This document shows, piece by piece, positions 10,356 through 23,333 of a stretch of DNA of 64,000 nucleotides. Made by a program: the position numbers and the translations under genes. This DNA is from Cucumis sativus (taxonomy: Eukaryota; Streptophyta; Magnoliopsida; Cucurbitales; Cucurbitaceae), in the NCBI RefSeq assembly GCF_000004075.3, contig NC_026661.2:4588001-4652000 (forward strand). Reading direction: 5' to 3'. Below the pieces are notes generated by a model. It worked only from the letters and a program-made list of their open reading frames with translations. It did not search any database and was not told the DNA's origin. Each line of letters begins with the position of its first letter. The stretch's first letter is position 1.

Positions 10356-13121
10356 TTATCCCATCTTTAAGTGATGAGTGATGAGTTTGGACAAAATGTC
10401 AACCCACGTATCTGGAACCCCTGGTAAGCACCAATGCATGCAGTCCTGTCCCCAAACTGCAACAGCATCTTTTCTTCCCAACCAAATGGCCGGATGAGCA
10501 TCTGCTCTGAACTCACTCAAGTGAGTGAGATCAAGAACCTCAATATCTGTGTCACGTATTGCCTCGTTGATGAGACGATTTATTGTTCTCGATTCTCTAT
10601 TCACCCCATTGTTGCTTGGATCAAACCAAATGTCTAGCTGTCCAGTTATTATTACTCAATAACCTTGTGGAAGAGGAAAGTTAAAAGACGGGCCAAACTT
10701 AACTGTAAGGAAAGGTTTGCTCACCTGAGATTCTTCAAGAGGTTCATTGAATAAGCAGCTGCCATTTTGATTCCAGTCACCACCATAAAAATGTCTAGGG
10801 GATTGTAGACGCCAAAACTTGAGTGTCTTGCCAGGAATTTCTTTTTGTATGTGAGAGACCATAAGTTTAAGAACAAGTTCGAGTCCATCCATCATCTCGA
10901 GAGCTGGAAGTATCGGTTGACCAGCACGATAAAAAACTAAAGGTTTCTCTTTTGGAAATTTATCGTAACCCCACCTGGTAGGAATCAAACCTTGTAAGAT
11001 TGTACGACTATCACCCCTAGCTTAGTATTCTAACACATTTGTGGTTTCCACTTAATGAAAGTGTGGTTATCTAAACAAATACATAAAGAAAATTATATAG
11101 AGCTGAAAAGACTTGGAAAAAATCAGTTAAAAAATTTATCATCTAAAAACAATATTAAAAAATAGCATAAGTCAAAATCTAGAGTCCGGGCTTCCCTTGC
11201 ACAGGATAACCCCTTACCATTATATGATGCAACCAAAAACTGACTTGCAAGAATCAGATCTTGATTTATCTAAATTTCACCAGTGTCTACCTCATGTTTT
11301 AAACGATAGCTTTCTAGATTTTATGCGAGCTCATTCCTCAATCTCCCTATCTAAAACCCAGTGTCACAACAACAGAGAGCTCCACATTCCAAATTTCTTC
11401 ACTACTTTTGAAATGGAAAAAGATCTGGCAAGAGTTCAAACTTTGGTAATCAACTACACATCTCGATAGCCTATTTTGCTTCTATGTTTTACCTAAAGAG
11501 AGGGGGACTACACCTTACCCAAAGACCCTCAACCCCTCTAAAATGTACCTTAATTCAAGTTACAACTTTGCTGGCATTTCTCCCAAGAATGTACTTATTT
11601 CACTTAAAATTATACCCTGAATTTCTAACACATTACACTTATGGCAACAATGAAAACAAGAAAACGCAGACTCGCCTAAGTAGACAAGATAGTGAGGAAA
11701 TGCAAAGATGTGATCTTTGTACTTCAAGCAACTCAAATTCCTCCCTTGAGCTAATAAAATGCTGCCCCTCAATCTATGAACTTCCAACCAACAACCATCA
11801 GATTACAAAACACTACATTGAAGGCATTGGAAGAATTGTGTTGATTAACTGTCATATTGCTTAAGGGAAAAAGAATTTACCAATGGCCAGTGTTAAATAT
11901 GAGGACATCGTAGAAGTTGGTAATGTTTGCCCAATCATCTGCAGGAATATCAACATCCACTCTGTATACTCCTTCTGATTGACTTTGATCACCAGATGCA
12001 GAATACTTTGGCTGCCACCTTTGTTTAATCAGTTACAAGAACATAAGAACAAATATAAAAGAAAACAAACCAAATAGAATTGTCAGGTTTAATTCCCCAA
12101 ACAAACTGTTTCTTTGGTTCAAAGTCAATAATCTATAATAGAAGAAATAGCAAGTCCTGAAACTCGAACATGGTTAAGAGCTCGAAAGTAAGTTTCATGA
12201 ACTTAAGTGGTCAATTTTAAATGATATTGGAGTTATAGTATAACTCTGCCTGGTTTCAAAACTGTTTACAACCACAAAAATCACCACATTGCTGAAATGT
12301 ACATCGCTCAAAACGAAGATCAGGGGAAACAGCATTAGATGGATCCAAGACACTAAAAAAATTGTAAATAAATTTGAATCAAAGATCCTCTTACAAAGCC
12401 TTATTACAGACTCAAGTAATTCACGGTTGCTAACTTAGAAATTTTACTTCAGAAGTTCTAATCAATTAGCTAACTCAGAACATAAAAAAGTGAAAACATT
12501 CTAACCAATAATAGCTACTTTCCATTTTTAATTGGAAAATTTAAGTTGCAAGATTAACAAAAATGCTACAAAAAACTAGCTATCATACTTGTATTTGGCG
12601 AGCAACACTGCACGGTGATAACCAACCGTCACATTGAATACTGGAAAATAAGCACCCTTCCAAGCTCCTTTCCTCTTCCACTTCTTTGCACCCAAATCAG
12701 CCACTCTAAGAGTACACAAAAACGAAGTCAAGAAATTCTCATTCAAAGAATCACCAACAAACCCAATATTCCTATTTCTCATCAGATCGAGAAATCTGAA
12801 CGGATCAATCTGGGGCAAATCGCAGGTTTGGGGCACCCATTTCCACGAATTGATCGTACCCATATTGTCTCTTTGGTTCCTCAAGCAATTCCAGGCGTTT
12901 CTATGAAATGGGCAAGTCTCATCATAAATGGGCCGGTGATTGGGGTCTCGATTCCAGTGACCCTTGAAGAGATTGCATGAGGGTGATGCAGAAATCTTTT
13001 TTATCTTTGGAGATGGGGAAATGGGTGCGTAAAGAGACACGGTTAAGGAGTAGAGCAAAAGGATTAAGAGGGGAAGAAGGATAAGCCATGGGAAAAGGGG
13101 TCGGATGAGCTTACGATGCAT
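10356..13121 (-). CDS. TBL13: Trichome birefringence-like protein (TBL12/TBL13 type), cell-wall polysaccharide O-acetyltransferase
   Basis: Four exons on the minus strand (12589-13121, 11881-12018, 10725-10974, 10356-10637) splice in frame to 400 residues. A hydrophobic anchor at residues 7-31 makes it a type II Golgi membrane protein. The TBL domain follows, with CNLFKGHWNRDP near 49. The PC-esterase domain has the GDS motif (FVGDSLNEN, Ser near 125) and the DxxH motif (QDCMHWCLPG, Asp372-His375). GHWWGYDKFPKEKPL spans the exon 2-3 junction. TBL proteins transfer acetyl groups to wall polymers such as xylan or mannan; the exact polymer cannot be read from sequence. The overall match to TBL12/TBL13 is from memory, so the symbol marks the subgroup rather than a proven orthologue. 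Confidence 0.9.
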
Positions 13122-13942
13122 TGCAGAGCTTCATTTATGGCGGTGGATTGAAGAGGAAGAATAAACTGAATCAGCGGTGGCTCCGGCGAGTATAAGAGAA
13201 GCAGTAAAGACTAAAGAGATTCATTTTTGGAAAATTGTCGTCTCGAAGTTTTCATTGTCAAAATTAGCACCCATTTTATAAATTTGTTAAACTAGTTTTT
13301 CTCGATACTTCCATCCATAACTAAATAGCTAGCGAGATTATAAAAACTACGAATGTTTGAAAAAATACCAAAAAGAAAATTACGAAAATGAAGTTAGTTT
13401 AAAAGCGGATAGTTCACTATTTTTGTTTCTAAATATTTTTGTCATATCATGTAGTTTATATAAAAGGTAAATCTTTCAACCTATATCTAAACTATTGTTT
13501 CTTTTTTTGCTTTTTCGGTAAATCTTGACTATGATGAAAGAGAGACTTACATAATTTTATTGATTATTGTAGTACATAAAGGCAAAGATTAGAAGAGCAG
13601 AAGAGGGATGTCAATAAGGAAGTTTCTTGATTTTAATTATTAATATATAAAGGTAAATGATCACATATTCTTAGCTCTCTCAATACTCTTTATCAGTAAG
13701 AAAGTAAGAAAGAGGTTGATGAATCAAAGGGTATTTCTTCACAGAATCAAGTGAGTGTGTGCATTCTCCAAACTGGAGATACAACCATCTTGTAGTACAG
13801 ATAAGTATATGGAAACTACATTTCCATAATTTCTCATGTGTATAAGCGAAAAACGTTTTTATTTCTCTTCTTTTGAAACCATCAAAGTTTCTCAGATCGA
13901 TTATAGAGGTTGACACCACTTGTATTGTTCCCTCTAGTTTCT
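13122..13942. other. Intergenic: TBL 5' side and FAAH 3' side
   Basis: Contains the presumed TBL promoter and leader (minus strand) and the FAAH 3' untranslated region. A short AT-rich stretch at 13430-13660 has no recognisable element. No further gene seen. Confidence 0.55.
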
Positions 13943-16900
13943 TTAACTTGTTAGAACATCATAAAATGACATTGGCTTCTTGGGGTTTCCACATAATTCC
14001 TGGGAATATCGGGAGAAGTTTGTTAGTTGACAAAAAGAGGCAATAGAGAAAAAACAAGAAACAGAAAACACATGAATTTGTACCTCTATTGCAGAAGCCA
14101 AACGTAATATTGTAGCTTCACCCCATGGACGACCAATCAGTTGCAAGCCTATTGGGAGTCCTTGTTTATCGTAACCAATCTGAAAGATAGAGAAATAACA
14201 TTAGCAAATGGAGGAAATGAAGCTGAATTTACAGATTATCACAAATATTTTGAGAATGAAACCTTACATTAAAAGGAAATACTTCTTTTAGGGGAAAGAA
14301 AAGAAGAGGATCTTTTGACTCATCTATATAACAAACATTGTAATAACCTCTATAAAGAATACCCCAGCCATAACATTACCCTGCATGCTTTCATTCTCTC
14401 TTTACCAAAACAGAATAAAAAGTAGCCTGAGAGCATAAAAGTCGAAGGAATGTATTTCTCTCATCAAACTACCTAATATAAAAATGCGCACAGAACAATC
14501 ATTTACTAAATATAGGGTGTTGGGGGAGGACTCACCGGGACAGAAATGGCAGGGAGTCCAATAAGATTGGGCGCAAGGATGAACCGCATGAGATAACCTA
14601 ACGTCATTCAAGCATGAAATTTATCACGAGTGAACGTATCTATTGATATAGACATATATGTGTAGTCCTTTAAATAAATACACACACACACACATGTATG
14701 TATGTATGTATCTAAGCATGTAATCAGAGAAAACTTAAACCATAATTTGCAGATTGATCACAAACCTGTAACCGGCATATCTGTCTCACCATATTTATGA
14801 GCACTGGGAGGTATAAGTGGTGCAGTCATGCTGTTAAAATTAGAGGAGCATAATTTAGACAGAGAAAATTAATGCAACTCAAATGCAAAGTCTATAGGGG
14901 CAACCAATCCTATGCAGAGGGAGATAAATTATGTTTGATCTCTTTCTACAATGAACGGCAGATGGTCTGATTACTAACATAAAAATGTCAGTAGATATGA
15001 TTCTAAAGAACATTGAGATTTGAGTGGAGATTATGAACCATACCCAGTTGTCGGGGTCACAATAACATCAACCTTCTTGAAAATTTCCATGTGATGATGC
15101 ATTATTCTCCGCCTAAAATAAATATTCCTTCATTATTTACGTACTGCAACAGGACATGGATAATTCAACAAATATAAGAAGTAACTAAGCTGAAATGTTG
15201 TTTTTTTATTCACCAACATCTAAGGAATAATTAAGAAGTAGTTAAGCAGAAATGTTACGAAATAATTGTGGTAATATTTACCTATATGCATATAAGAAAA
15301 ATGGAAGAAAATTAAACACCACTTAAATACTAATGATGGTTTAAGATATCAATAGTTTTCTGGTCCCTAGTTTATCTCACCTAAGGCACTGTGCAGCCAC
15401 ATAATCCGATGCAGTAAATGACCGAAATAGTGCCGAGCTGGTACGACTGTCATAAGTCAATCTTTTACCATTCCTGAAGAAAATAGATACTCACATCATA
15501 TGAAAGCAACAAATTACCTAGAATATACTTAGGATAGGTAAACAAGGGAAAAGTGTCAAGTGTGGATGGCATTAAGGTTCATCCACTAAGGGATGCATAC
15601 AAGAAGCAATCAAATTTTAACACATCCTTCTACTTCTACTATTTTCTTGCTCTGATTAACTGTACGGGAAAATATTCTGAAGCATACATGTCATGTCACT
15701 TTATAAAATTTTCCCAAACAAGAGCCTCACTTGAAAATGTTTGAAAAGTTATACTGCACTGGAAAAGAAAAAGGTGCCATTGCTAATTGCAAACCTGACC
15801 TCATTAACCGGAAATCCAATCTTCTGATACTTAATTTTTCGTTTTCATTGAGAAACAACTGTTTAAGTTTAGAAATTTTCAATCCCTTTTACAGAATTTT
15901 TTTCAAATGTGATAATCTTAAGATGTAGGAGATGTAATAGATCTTCCAACGTCAGTTTTCGAAAAGCGAAAGTAGTATACCCATCCTCGATATCAGGATT
16001 CATTGAAGCAAGAAATTCAGAACCAATCGAAACAAGATGAGCAGTGCGCATTTCAAGCAGCTCAGGCACAACAACTTCTACAATCTTGCAAATTTCCACA
16101 TAAAGAACACAAAATGTGTAAGCATGATGAGTTACATGTATTAGCCAGGAAAAGAAAGACGTTGCTCTTAGCATACTTTATAGAGCTGAGGAAGCCGTTT
16201 CTTAAGAAAGAAATAATAACAATGGGCTTACTTCGCAACCATGAGTTTTCGTCAACAGTTCAAGAATGTCCTCACTTTTTTCAGAGATGTCAGTTGAATG
16301 CACGTCATTAAACCACTGTCAGAGAAAAGTAAAATGCTCAATGAAACATCTCATACATAAAATGATCAAATATAACCAACCAAATCACAAGAAAATAAGT
16401 TACCGGGGAGTACTTTCCCAGTCGTAGTGATCCCAAAATACTCAAATTATCATCAGATGATAGAATTGGCAAGCACGGTGGGGCCTAGAAATGTACATAA
16501 CAATGATTAAGTTGTCAATTTATATAATGAAGAAAAATAGATCATCTTAAACAGCAGTTCATCAGTAGACAATGGTCATCCAAGGGTGGTGAATGAATAG
16601 CAGCTTATTAATCCCTCTGTTTCTTTCTTTCTTTCTTTTTTTTTTTTGATAACCAAATTTGGAGGCAATTTCAGGTTCTATCTTTATTCATTTACAAGCG
16701 TATAATTCTTACTGGTTTAAGGCTGATTTTATCCTCAGGAGTGGATCCCAAAATTGCTGCATATCTGATAAGACATAAAAAGGGAAGACTGTAACCAGCG
16801 CTTTGAATCAATCAACATGATACTAAAGATTAACAATGGTCAGCATATAGTTCCAAAATCCAAAGATGAATATGATTGTGCTTAGTTAGCTGAATGCAGC

Positions 16901-19900
16901 ACCAGTTACCAGCTACTAAAGAAAGTAACAGCGACAATGAGTGAATAAATATGCATATAGTTGGCCATTAAAGGTTCAATACAATATCCTAGGAGCGCTT
17001 ATTTCATCTCTTTACCATAATTGGTAAATAATGCGATGTGATTGGAATGTGACCTATGGCATAAAGGTGCTTAGACTAGACCAATGACTTGTGGTGGCAC
17101 CCAATGTGAAGCACTTACACTAGCATGATATCTTCCACCGATGATGCTATTGGTCCGATAATCTCAACAGTCCCACAATCACACAGTGAACTGCAAAGAA
17201 AAAGTTCAGCATTGAGATTCATCTTTCCTCCAAGAATAAGTAAGGGGGAAGAGAAAGAGTAAATGAGATACCCTATACTCCCATCGTTCCTAATAATCAA
17301 AGCTCAGAACTCTATGCCATTTGCAAGATACACAGTATATCGGGAGAATATACTAACGCAAAAGAATTTAAATTCTATAGCTTTCAGAATCAGACTTCAC
17401 GTGTTTCATCTGTCTTGCACTTAATTTAGAAAAAGTTCATTTAATCCATATCTTGTCAGATCCTAGTTATATATGTCATAAGTTTTGAGGTTACTACAGT
17501 AATACTCAATAATACAGGATTCACGTACCCCTACATTACAGTAAGAAATGAGCAAAATATATAATTATGCCAAGGCACTTAGATGAGAAAGACAGGTATA
17601 AAATTCCAATCACGAGTATTCCTTTCTTAGCTCCCAGACAGTGTGATTAGGGACAAGTAGTTTGGCTCCCTTAATGAGTATTTTCACCTTTGAAGTGCAT
17701 GGACCAGTTAAACTATAATATCACATCACAGGCTACATCCTGAACTCTAATGTTAAATCTAACATGAAAATCTATCCAACTCATTTCATCAGCAATTAAC
17801 TTAGCACTACTTTGAATGCAACCTTGAAAAATACCGTTCACAATATATATACTAATTTTGAATGTTTTTCTCTTTTCGTGGTAATCTTGTTATGTTATTT
17901 ATGCTTTCTTTTATCTCTTCTGTCAAATGAAAAGTTCTGTATCTTGTTAAAAAAAATGGTTATCAAACCAAGCACAAGTTTTTTTTTTTTTTTGAAAAGT
18001 TGGTTTGGATGTATATTAAAAAGTTGGACATAAGACGTAATAACTCCATATGCAATGTAAAGCTAAAGAAACTTTTAGCATGAGAAGTGTTGGAATACAT
18101 GAAAACAATATATATTTAAAATTTTATATTATAACTAATGTGTACTTAATGTGTTCTACATTTTTTTAAATGAATGTTTGACGATATTCATGACATGTTG
18201 GCTCAAATCTTGTGTCTATGAGGGTTCACTTCTTACCTAGTGGCTAGTATACTTCTTTAATATATATTAGTTGAAGGGCATACCCTCTAATACTTGTCCG
18301 CCCATACGTTGTTTTTAAGCCCACAACACCACAAAGGGAGGAAGGAATACGAATTGAACCTGCCATTATACATTATCTTAAAATTTTCACAATGAACTAA
18401 TAACGAATGACTTTTCAGTTTTATTTGCTGGAAGAAAATAAACTTTTTCATTGCAATTTAAACATCCTTGCTACATAACAAAGTAAAATCAAGAAAATCA
18501 AGAATACAGAACCTAAGTAAAGTATGTTCCCTACCTCCACCATCTGTTCCAAGTGCAGCAGAACATATACCAGAAGCAACAATTGCTGCAGGTCCTGAGG
18601 ACGACCCTCCTGTGTACCTATCAGGTGCATGAGGATTTCTTGTTGTTCTGCAGTACCAAACGACCTAATGAGATTATACCAAACAGATGCTTCTAAAACA
18701 TCAATTAGCGTTGTCAAGTGAGCAATGAGCAATACATACCCATAATTTGGATTATTTCCGGTTGTACCCATACCCAACTCATGCATATTTGCTTTCCCTA
18801 CAAGTATTACACCACATCTGCGTAACCTAGCAACAGAATCTGCATCCTTTTGCACAGAGCGTACCTCATGCATCCATGTTGATGCACCTGCAAGCAATAA
18901 AATGAAAACCTTAATCTACAAGACTTTATGGAAGACCTTTAGCTCTGCCCAAAATTGTTAACCTTTGGTTGGATGAGGGTAACAGTCTATATCATCCTTG
19001 ATTGCTATGAATATCCCATCCAAGATAGACAGTGGACTCCCTAAACAATAAAAGAAAATCAGCAATTATTGCAACTTATTACTTGGAAAGGAACAAAACA
19101 TAGCAGACTTGTGCAAAGGAGATAAGAAACATGAGCCAATACCTTCCTCAAACCTCTGTGTAGAAGCAGCAGCTTGCTTCATGACTTCCTCAGGATCAAA
19201 AGAAATTAATAGAGGTGCTGCTGGTTTTTTGTGATTAAACTCCTGTATAACTGAGATTATTTGTTCTGCAACCTATTACAATGTCGTAATGGAAGAACTC
19301 TAATTAGTTCAGTTGGTGACCCTGAATTAATTACAATGAATAAACTCCAGGAAAATAGAAGCGAGTTATGGAATACCATGGAAGGGGTCACACGCCTCGA
19401 CCGATAAGCATGTGCATAGTCACGAATTTTCCAATATCTGAATGGTGAAGACGGGCCTGCCTCAACATGGGCAATGGGATCATAATGTGGAAGACACTTC
19501 AAAGCTATGTCTACTCTGTCTTCAGGTTTCCCATCTTCTTCAAGGGCCGATACAACGGGCTCTTCTTCTAAATTCATAAGATAGATATTGAGTATGTCAG
19601 TGCTCAGAGAACCATACATTGTTTGGAAGCACTTTGGCTGTTCAGTTTGTTGATCATGTGCCATTGCCGAGTTAAATTATGCCCACTTGTCCATTTAAAT
19701 TTTCACCATTTCAACTTCCCTCAACGTACAATGGTACGACAATAATCAATTCATAGTAGTAATATCAATATCAAAATCTATAACACAATTTTTTAGTTCA
19801 ACAAATGTTTAGTCGGGAACTTGAACCTCCAACCTCAATAGAAAGAAGTACTGCGTTAACCACTAATCTCAGGTTATGTTAGCAACTAAATCATAATCCA

Positions 19901-20498
19901 TTACATTTTGATAGAATCAATAGTGGTTCTATCCATAATCCTAACCAATCCATCTAAAGAAAGAGACTGATTCGATTGATGAAAGCTTGACAAACAAACA
20001 GAATGACTAATCAACTAACTGGGACAGTATCATTCAACAAAGAACTAATGACCTTGAGGAGGAAATTCTGGCTTAAACATAGGTGCCTCTGGTATCACTG
20101 TATTCAGCAGCAACTGCCAATGACAAACGTACAAAGAAACTTCAATGTAATCCTCCACACAAGTAGCAGCTCAAAATAATCAAACAAAAGGAAGATTAAG
20201 AAATTAGAAGCAAAAAGTCAAAAAACCTCCTCTATTTTATTCTGCTTCTTCAATATGGAAACCACGAAAGAACCAACAACAGGCATTTCGAGGATCCCAA
20301 CAAAAAGCTTGAAGAGAAACCCAGCCAAATGAGGAGCTGCCACAAAGTCAAAACCAAAATTCAACCACTAAATCACAATTCATCCAAGAAATGAAAAAAA
20401 AGGGGTTCTAGAAAATGACCTTGAATGTCCTCTTTCTCATATTTGACCGCCGATAAATCAAGTTTCTCGACAGGTACCATCACTCGCTTCTTCCCCAT
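13943..20498 (-). CDS. FAAH: Fatty acid amide hydrolase (N-acylethanolamine amidohydrolase)
   Basis: Hydrolyses N-acylethanolamines to free fatty acid and ethanolamine, ending lipid-amide signals that affect seedling growth and ABA response; an integral membrane-associated amidase. Twenty exons splice in frame to 606 residues: 20420-20498, 20227-20336, 20053-20113, 19377-19567, 19143-19272, 18963-19040, 18740-18887, 18535-18647, 18284-18359, 17119-17190, 16713-16764, 16404-16484, 16232-16315, 15981-16084, 15381-15473, 15044-15112, 14766-14830, 14536-14597, 14084-14179, 13943-13999. The amidase-signature Ser-Ser-Lys triad is complete: Lys205 in [11 protein letters not shown], Ser281/282 in GGSSSGPAA, and nucleophile Ser305 in [13 protein letters not shown]. 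To my recollection these are the positions in Arabidopsis FAAH (607 residues). The nucleophile lies in a 76-base exon easily missed by eye. All junctions are GT-AG. Confidence 0.95.
14679..14712. repeat. (CA)n/(TGTA)n microsatellite in FAAH intron
   Basis: ACACACACACACACACATG followed by GTATGTATGTATGTA, within the intron between the exons at 14766-14830 and 14536-14597. Compound repeats like this are usually polymorphic. Confidence 0.8.
19795..19895 (-). mobile_element. tRNA-derived SINE-like insertion in FAAH intron 3
   Basis: Read on the minus strand, ATTAGTGGTTAACGC resembles an RNA polymerase III A box, and GAGGTTGGAGGTTCAAGTTCC about 35 bases later resembles a B box (GGTTCRANNCC). Spacing and order match tRNA-derived SINE heads that I recall as common in cucurbit introns. 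The body and poly-A/T tail are not clearly bounded. It lies inside the intron between exons 20053-20113 and 19377-19567, in the same orientation as FAAH. Confidence 0.5.
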
Positions 20499-22828
20499 GT
20501 CAAGAGGGGATTTTGAACTTGGTTACAAAAAGAAAGGGAAGACAGAAAGTTGAAGGAACTGAGTAAATAAAGAAAGGTCTGGAAAAAACGACAATGGAGG
20601 ATGATTGTTGAGGAGGAGGGGTTAAATGGAAGGCGATGAAGACGAAGTTGAAAGAGACGATTGAGGAGTAGAGAAAGCTAATAAGGGAATTGGGTGTAAC
20701 AGAAAAAGTAATATTGCCGCCCAAATTCCTCGCAAAGTCCAACCATACAAGAAAAAGAATTGAAGACGAGTGATGAATTGCTTGGGTCAGTTGGTAGTTG
20801 AATTGAACTGAAATTTGGGTGGGTAGGAAAGATTGAAGAAGAAAGAGAAACCAAAAAATCACTTTGGAGCTTCCAAAATTGTGCGATGTTTTTTCGAAAC
20901 CACTTTTCAAATTAACATTGCATAGCGTTTTGCATCAAAGTGCTCTAACTCGAACTTGGACTCAAATATTTTACCATATTTGAAAATGTTCCTATCTTTT
21001 TTTATTTTCTTTTAAAATATCATAAAATGTAAAAAATTATCTGAAATATAAAATTAATCGAAAACGGTATCTGTAGTCATAACAAGAACGGTGATAGATG
21101 GTATATGTCATAATATCTTTTAATAGGTTCCAGATAATTTTCAAATGTAATCAAATTGATCATTCTCAAACCTTCGAAAACAAATTGAGTTTTAAATTGA
21201 ACCAACACTGGTTATATATATATATATAGACAATTATAAGTGTAGCCCTAATAAAAAAAAGTAAAAAGGTTGATTTAGGTTGATTCAGTTAAAAGACGAA
21301 AACTGAAAGACCTATTTTGCTATAAACAAAGCATTTTGGTTCAATCTTTTGATTTAATGATATTGAAAGTTTTAAAATAAAAATTATGTTTATTATTGTT
21401 AATTCTTTTATAAACATTTTATTATCTAATAGCCTTTCTTAAAATTTAACCAATTTCAATAAAAATAAATTTAAAATTTATTAAAAGATATATAAATTAA
21501 AATTAAAATTAAACATTTAAAAATATAAAAACTAAAATTGAACAAACGTCAATACAATCATATTTTGATATTAATTAATTTACGTAGAGGGATGCCCTAA
21601 AACTTTATAAATATCAAATATTTAAAAATGGCTATAGACAAGTTGGATAATATAAGTAGAAGCTACATAATAATAAATGCAATGAAATTAATGAGATATA
21701 TGGAAAGTGGTTGGATATATGGTAAAGCTAGTTACATCAATTTCGAACGACTTGTTTGCGTGACCAAAAAATTAAAATATATGAGAATCAATAGCCTTAC
21801 AGATTGTCTGAAGAGCTACAATTTAATCGAATTATTGAGAATTTGAAGTATCGTGCTAAAATTTACTTTCAAAGTAGTGATAATTCTGCAGGACAACAAT
21901 GAATCAATACGATACTCTAAGACTATATGGAAGGTAGTAAATAATTACATATGAATTTATGGACAAGTTGAGTTGATGCTTCCACCTAAGATTCAAACGA
22001 AAAAAACAAAATGTCTACATCATAAATTGTCTAACATAGAACCTTAGCTTGCCCACGTCATAAATACGAACACTTAGTCTCAATCTTAAACTATATTGTT
22101 AGATAACAACTAAAGAATTAAAGAAAGAAATAGATCATTTATCGTATAAAGATGATGAGATTCTTAAAGTTTTTTTAATGTAATTAAGATCTTTAATTAA
22201 CACACTTTTCTAAAAATGACACTGCGGTGATTTCACATCATTCTTGAATGAGATTCGGAAATTTTATTGTGAGTCTAATGTCCATTTATGGGCTTCTTAG
22301 ACTATAATAGTATATTATTGTATAATATATGATTTTATCTCAAAACTAATTGACCAATTGACAATAAGCAACTCGAACCTAAAAAGTAAAAGTTCAAGTT
22401 TAACCCAGGTTCAAGTCCAATGACCTAGATATTGTTTCGAGTTGGATCATATTGACCAACTTTAATTTCAATAGCTAAGGTCATGCATGGCCTAACCTTT
22501 GGGCTTGACTCTTTAAATCAAAGTTTGTGTCAAGTTTGTATGGAACTGACTTAGATCGAGTCATTGAATATTAATTCTTTAATATATATTTATATTTAAA
22601 ATTTTCTTAATCTAACATTATTGTAATTTATTAAATTAGCTTTTTTAAAATTTTATTTTATATTTTTAATAATTTATATGAATATAAATTTTTTGAGAAA
22701 AGTAGGTCTTGATCCTTCAATTTTAGATTTAGTTTCTATTTGGTTAATATATTTTAGAATCTAACATTTTTGTCCCTCGTATTTTTTTATAATTAAATTT
22801 TTATATATAAAATATAACATACAATGAC

Positions 22829-23333
22829 TAAGGGTGTTAATAAAATATTTGAAAATCGAACCGAACCAAAATCGATTGCATGCAATTCAATGCGATTTAT
22901 GTTATGTTGAAACCGTTACTTATGCAGTTTGGTTCGGTTTAATGTTTTAAACTGATTCTAAAACATCCCAGCCACTTCAATTTAAATAAATTTAAAGAAA
23001 TATTCATAAATATTTTATTTCTAAAACTCAGTTAAATATGTTGATCCAATATACATTGAGATCTAAAATAGAAAGAGAAATTTTATAGAACTCAATGCTT
23101 CAGTTGTCCAAGATTGTCCGAAATTGAAAATAGAAAAACAAACTTTATCGAACTCTCAATGCTTTAGTAGCCTGAAATTCTCCGAAATTTAAACCGAACC
23201 GAAACCAAATCGCATATACGATTCAATTTTGATTCGGTTTGACACAATCGTTCGATCTTATGTGAGCTTTCTTTTGCATTTTGCAGATTAAAACCGCACC
23301 GAACCGAACCGAACCGAACCGTGAACACCCTTA
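22829..23333. mobile_element. MITE with TAAGGGTGTT/AACACCCTTA ends and GGTTCGGTT subterminal repeats
   Basis: The terminal ten bases are a perfect inverted repeat (22829-22838 and 23324-23333). Next to both ends lie (GAACC)n/(GGTTC)n arrays, long on the right (GAACCGAACCGAACC, about 23301-23320). The interior contains two tandem copies of a roughly 63-base unit (23065-23126 and 23127-23190), sharing AAAATAGAAA, GAACTC, CAATGCTT and TCCGAAATT. Length 505 bases and no coding capacity. If TAA/TTA is the target site rather than part of the terminus, it fits a PIF/Harbinger (Tourist-like) origin; superfamily is uncertain. Confidence 0.65.

Noticed and set aside
17440-17540. Minus-strand stretch in a FAAH intron resembling a decayed exon (words like GTACGTGAATCC and CTCAAAACTTATG)
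   Set aside because: It seemed at first to be a broken copy of the nucleophile exon, which would have made FAAH a pseudogene. The true intact exon was then found at 18284-18359 with correct phase, so the resemblance is taken as chance.
20500-20910. 136-codon minus-strand frame ending just before the FAAH start codon
   Set aside because: It begins with TTG rather than ATG, is hydrophobic low-complexity sequence, and occupies the FAAH leader.
21628-21846. 72-codon plus-strand frame in the gene-poor region
   Set aside because: No similarity recognised, AT-driven composition, no promoter or splice context.
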